DNA from: Megasphaera micronuciformis F0359
GTDB taxonomy: Bacteria > Bacillota > Negativicutes > Veillonellales > Megasphaeraceae
Direction: 5' to 3'
Assembly: GCF_000165735.1 (NCBI RefSeq)
Contig: NZ_GL538208.1
Location: 482,682-546,681, forward strand
DNA: 64,000 nucleotides
The position numbers were made by a program, and so were the translations under genes. The notes under the pieces were generated by a model. It saw only the letters and a program-made list of their open reading frames with translations. It ran no database searches and was not told the DNA's origin. This document shows, in pieces, positions 62,934 to 64,000 of the stretch. Position 1 is the stretch's first letter, and every line of letters starts with the position of its first letter.

Positions 62934-64000
62934 ATGAAAGATACGCTTATTACGAAAAAAAGATTGGCCGCCTTGGCTGCCGCTGTCCTGCTCATGCCTT
63001 GTTTTATGACCTTTGCGGAAGATGAAGACTTACAAGGACAGCTTTCTGACGTACAGAGTCAAATGGAACAACAACAGCAGAAAAAAGGGGCTGCCGAAGT
63101 TACGATCGGTAGTGTGTCCGAAAGACTGCGGGCCATTCAGGACGCTCTTGATACGGCTATGAAAGAATATAAATCCATTACTCAGGCAATTACGGCAACG
63201 GAAAAGAAAATTGCCGATACACAAAAAGAGTTGGATAAGGCGCAGAAAGAATTGGAATCCAGACAGGGAGTACTCAGCAAGCGTATTCGCGATATTTATA
63301 TGCACGGTCAGTTGAATTATCTGGATGTAGTTATCGGAGCCAAGGACTTTAATGACTTTGCCAACCGTGTTGAATTGTTGCGCCGTATTATAGCGGCCGA
63401 TATGGATTTAATTTCCAACATCCGAGATGAACAGAGTCGAATCTCGGAAGCCAAGGCGACATTGGAAAAAGAACATGAACGTCAGGCACAGTTGCAGGCG
63501 CAATCGGCAGCCAAAAAGGATGAAATTGAAAAGCGCAAGGCGGAGCAACAGGTCTTATTGGCTCAGGCCCAAAATGACAAGGCTACGGCTGAAGCGGCTC
63601 TGGCTGAATTACAAGCGTCTTCCAATGCCATTACGGCTATGTTGCAACAACGTGCGGCCGCACGAGCTGCCGCATCCTCGGCGGGCGGGGGTGGAGGCGG
63701 AGCCGTCTCTTATCAGGCAGTCAGCGGTTCAGGTGTATTCATGTGGCCTGTAAGCGGCCCTATTACATCGCCCTTCGGCTATAGAGATCATCCTATTTTC
63801 GGCAGACAGATTCTACATGCCGGTATCGATATCGGTGTTGATGAAGGTACGCCCGTAGCGGCGGCCGATTCAGGGGTTGTTGTCGACGCCGATTGGCTCG
63901 GCGGTTACGGTTATGCCGTCATTATTGACCACGGTAACGGATTATCTACCGTATACGGTCATAATTCATCGCTGAATGTATCGCCCGGACAGAGTGTGTC
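62934..64000 (+). CDS. EnvC/M23 family murein hydrolase activator or endopeptidase (3' truncated by window)
   Basis: 355 codons are visible and the frame runs off the window. A signal peptide (about 8-28, ending MTFAED) is followed by a long coiled coil (about 30-240, rich in Gln, Glu, Lys and Ala), a Gly-rich linker and an M23 (LytM) domain starting at VFMWPVSGPITSPFGYR. The zinc ligands HAGIDIG and the later YGH are present, so it may be an active peptidase, unlike E. coli EnvC, whose site is degenerate. Position after ftsEX supports the EnvC/PcsB role as the FtsX-controlled factor. The ATG at 62934 has a weak ribosome site (AAGGTG). Confidence 0.92.
   Translation, partial: MKDTLITKKRLAALAAAVLLMPCFMTFAEDEDLQGQLSDVQSQMEQQQQKKGAAEVTIGSVSERLRAIQDALDTAMKEYKSITQAITATEKKIADTQKELDKAQKELESRQGVLSKRIRDIYMHGQLNYLDVVIGAKDFNDFANRVELLRRIIAADMDLISNIRDEQSRISEAKATLEKEHERQAQLQAQSAAKKDEIEKRKAEQQVLLAQAQNDKATAEAALAELQASSNAITAMLQQRAAARAAASSAGGGGGGAVSYQAVSGSGVFMWPVSGPITSPFGYRDHPIFGRQILHAGIDIGVDEGTPVAAADSGVVVDADWLGGYGYAVIIDHGNGLSTVYGHNSSLNVSPGQSV

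Overview
The window reads as a chromosomal stretch from an anaerobic, diderm Firmicute of the class Negativicutes, most likely a Megasphaera-type butyrate producer. Three things point there: a butyryl-CoA dehydrogenase that closely resembles the Megasphaera elsdenii enzyme as I remember it, encoded with EtfBA and accompanied elsewhere by an Hbd and a [FeFe] hydrogenase; Gram-positive information genes (PolC, T-boxes, RbgA, RNase HII) side by side with outer-membrane-type functions (an RND efflux pump with a lipoprotein adaptor); and a CsaB-type cell-wall pyruvyltransferase, which serves SLH-domain anchoring. The genus is an inference; no search was run.

Layout. 1-3.9 kb: end of a [FeFe] hydrogenase, then bcd-etfB-etfA (butyrate electron chemistry). 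4.1-7.3 kb: threonine deaminase, amino acid permease and RidA, a coherent threonine-degradation unit. 7.3-11.3 kb: thrS behind a threonine T-box, then rbgA-rnhB. 11.4-12.3 kb: a CorA-type transporter on the minus strand. 12.4-19.0 kb: smc-ftsY-yhcH-thiM-thiW. 19.0-24.0 kb: TetR regulator plus RND adaptor and pump. 24.1-29.8 kb: nadE (minus), tatA, a secreted VWA protein, then an M18 aminopeptidase and a 3-hydroxyacyl-CoA-dehydrogenase-like protein (minus). 29.8-34.1 kb: ilvC-ilvB-ilvN behind an isoleucine-type T-box, and tag. 34.2-39.9 kb: trkA followed by three tandem TrkH/KtrB-type transporters. 40.0-48.6 kb: comEA-comEC-holA, polC, a YerC-type regulator, mscL and an unknown gene. 48.8-53.4 kb: hbd, an HTH regulator, dcd, a P1-family peptidase, and a DEAD-box helicase (minus). 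53.5-64 kb: secA, prfB (with a recoding site), DUF2993, DUF5693, csaB, ftsE, ftsX and the start of an EnvC/M23 gene that runs off the window.

The region is mostly housekeeping and biosynthesis. I see no rRNA, tRNA, CRISPR array, insertion sequence or prophage. The most unusual points are a prfB +1 frameshift site that uses TAA instead of TGA, a PolC with no exonuclease domain inserted in its PHP domain, a ComEC with a degenerate C-terminal beta-lactamase-like region, three TrkH paralogues sharing one TrkA, a secreted VWA protein preceded by a 26-bp perfect hairpin, and a MscL with a zinc ribbon tail that abuts an unknown gene. I found no clear, wholly new multi-gene system; the DUF2993-DUF5693-csaB group is the best candidate for poorly described shared biology.
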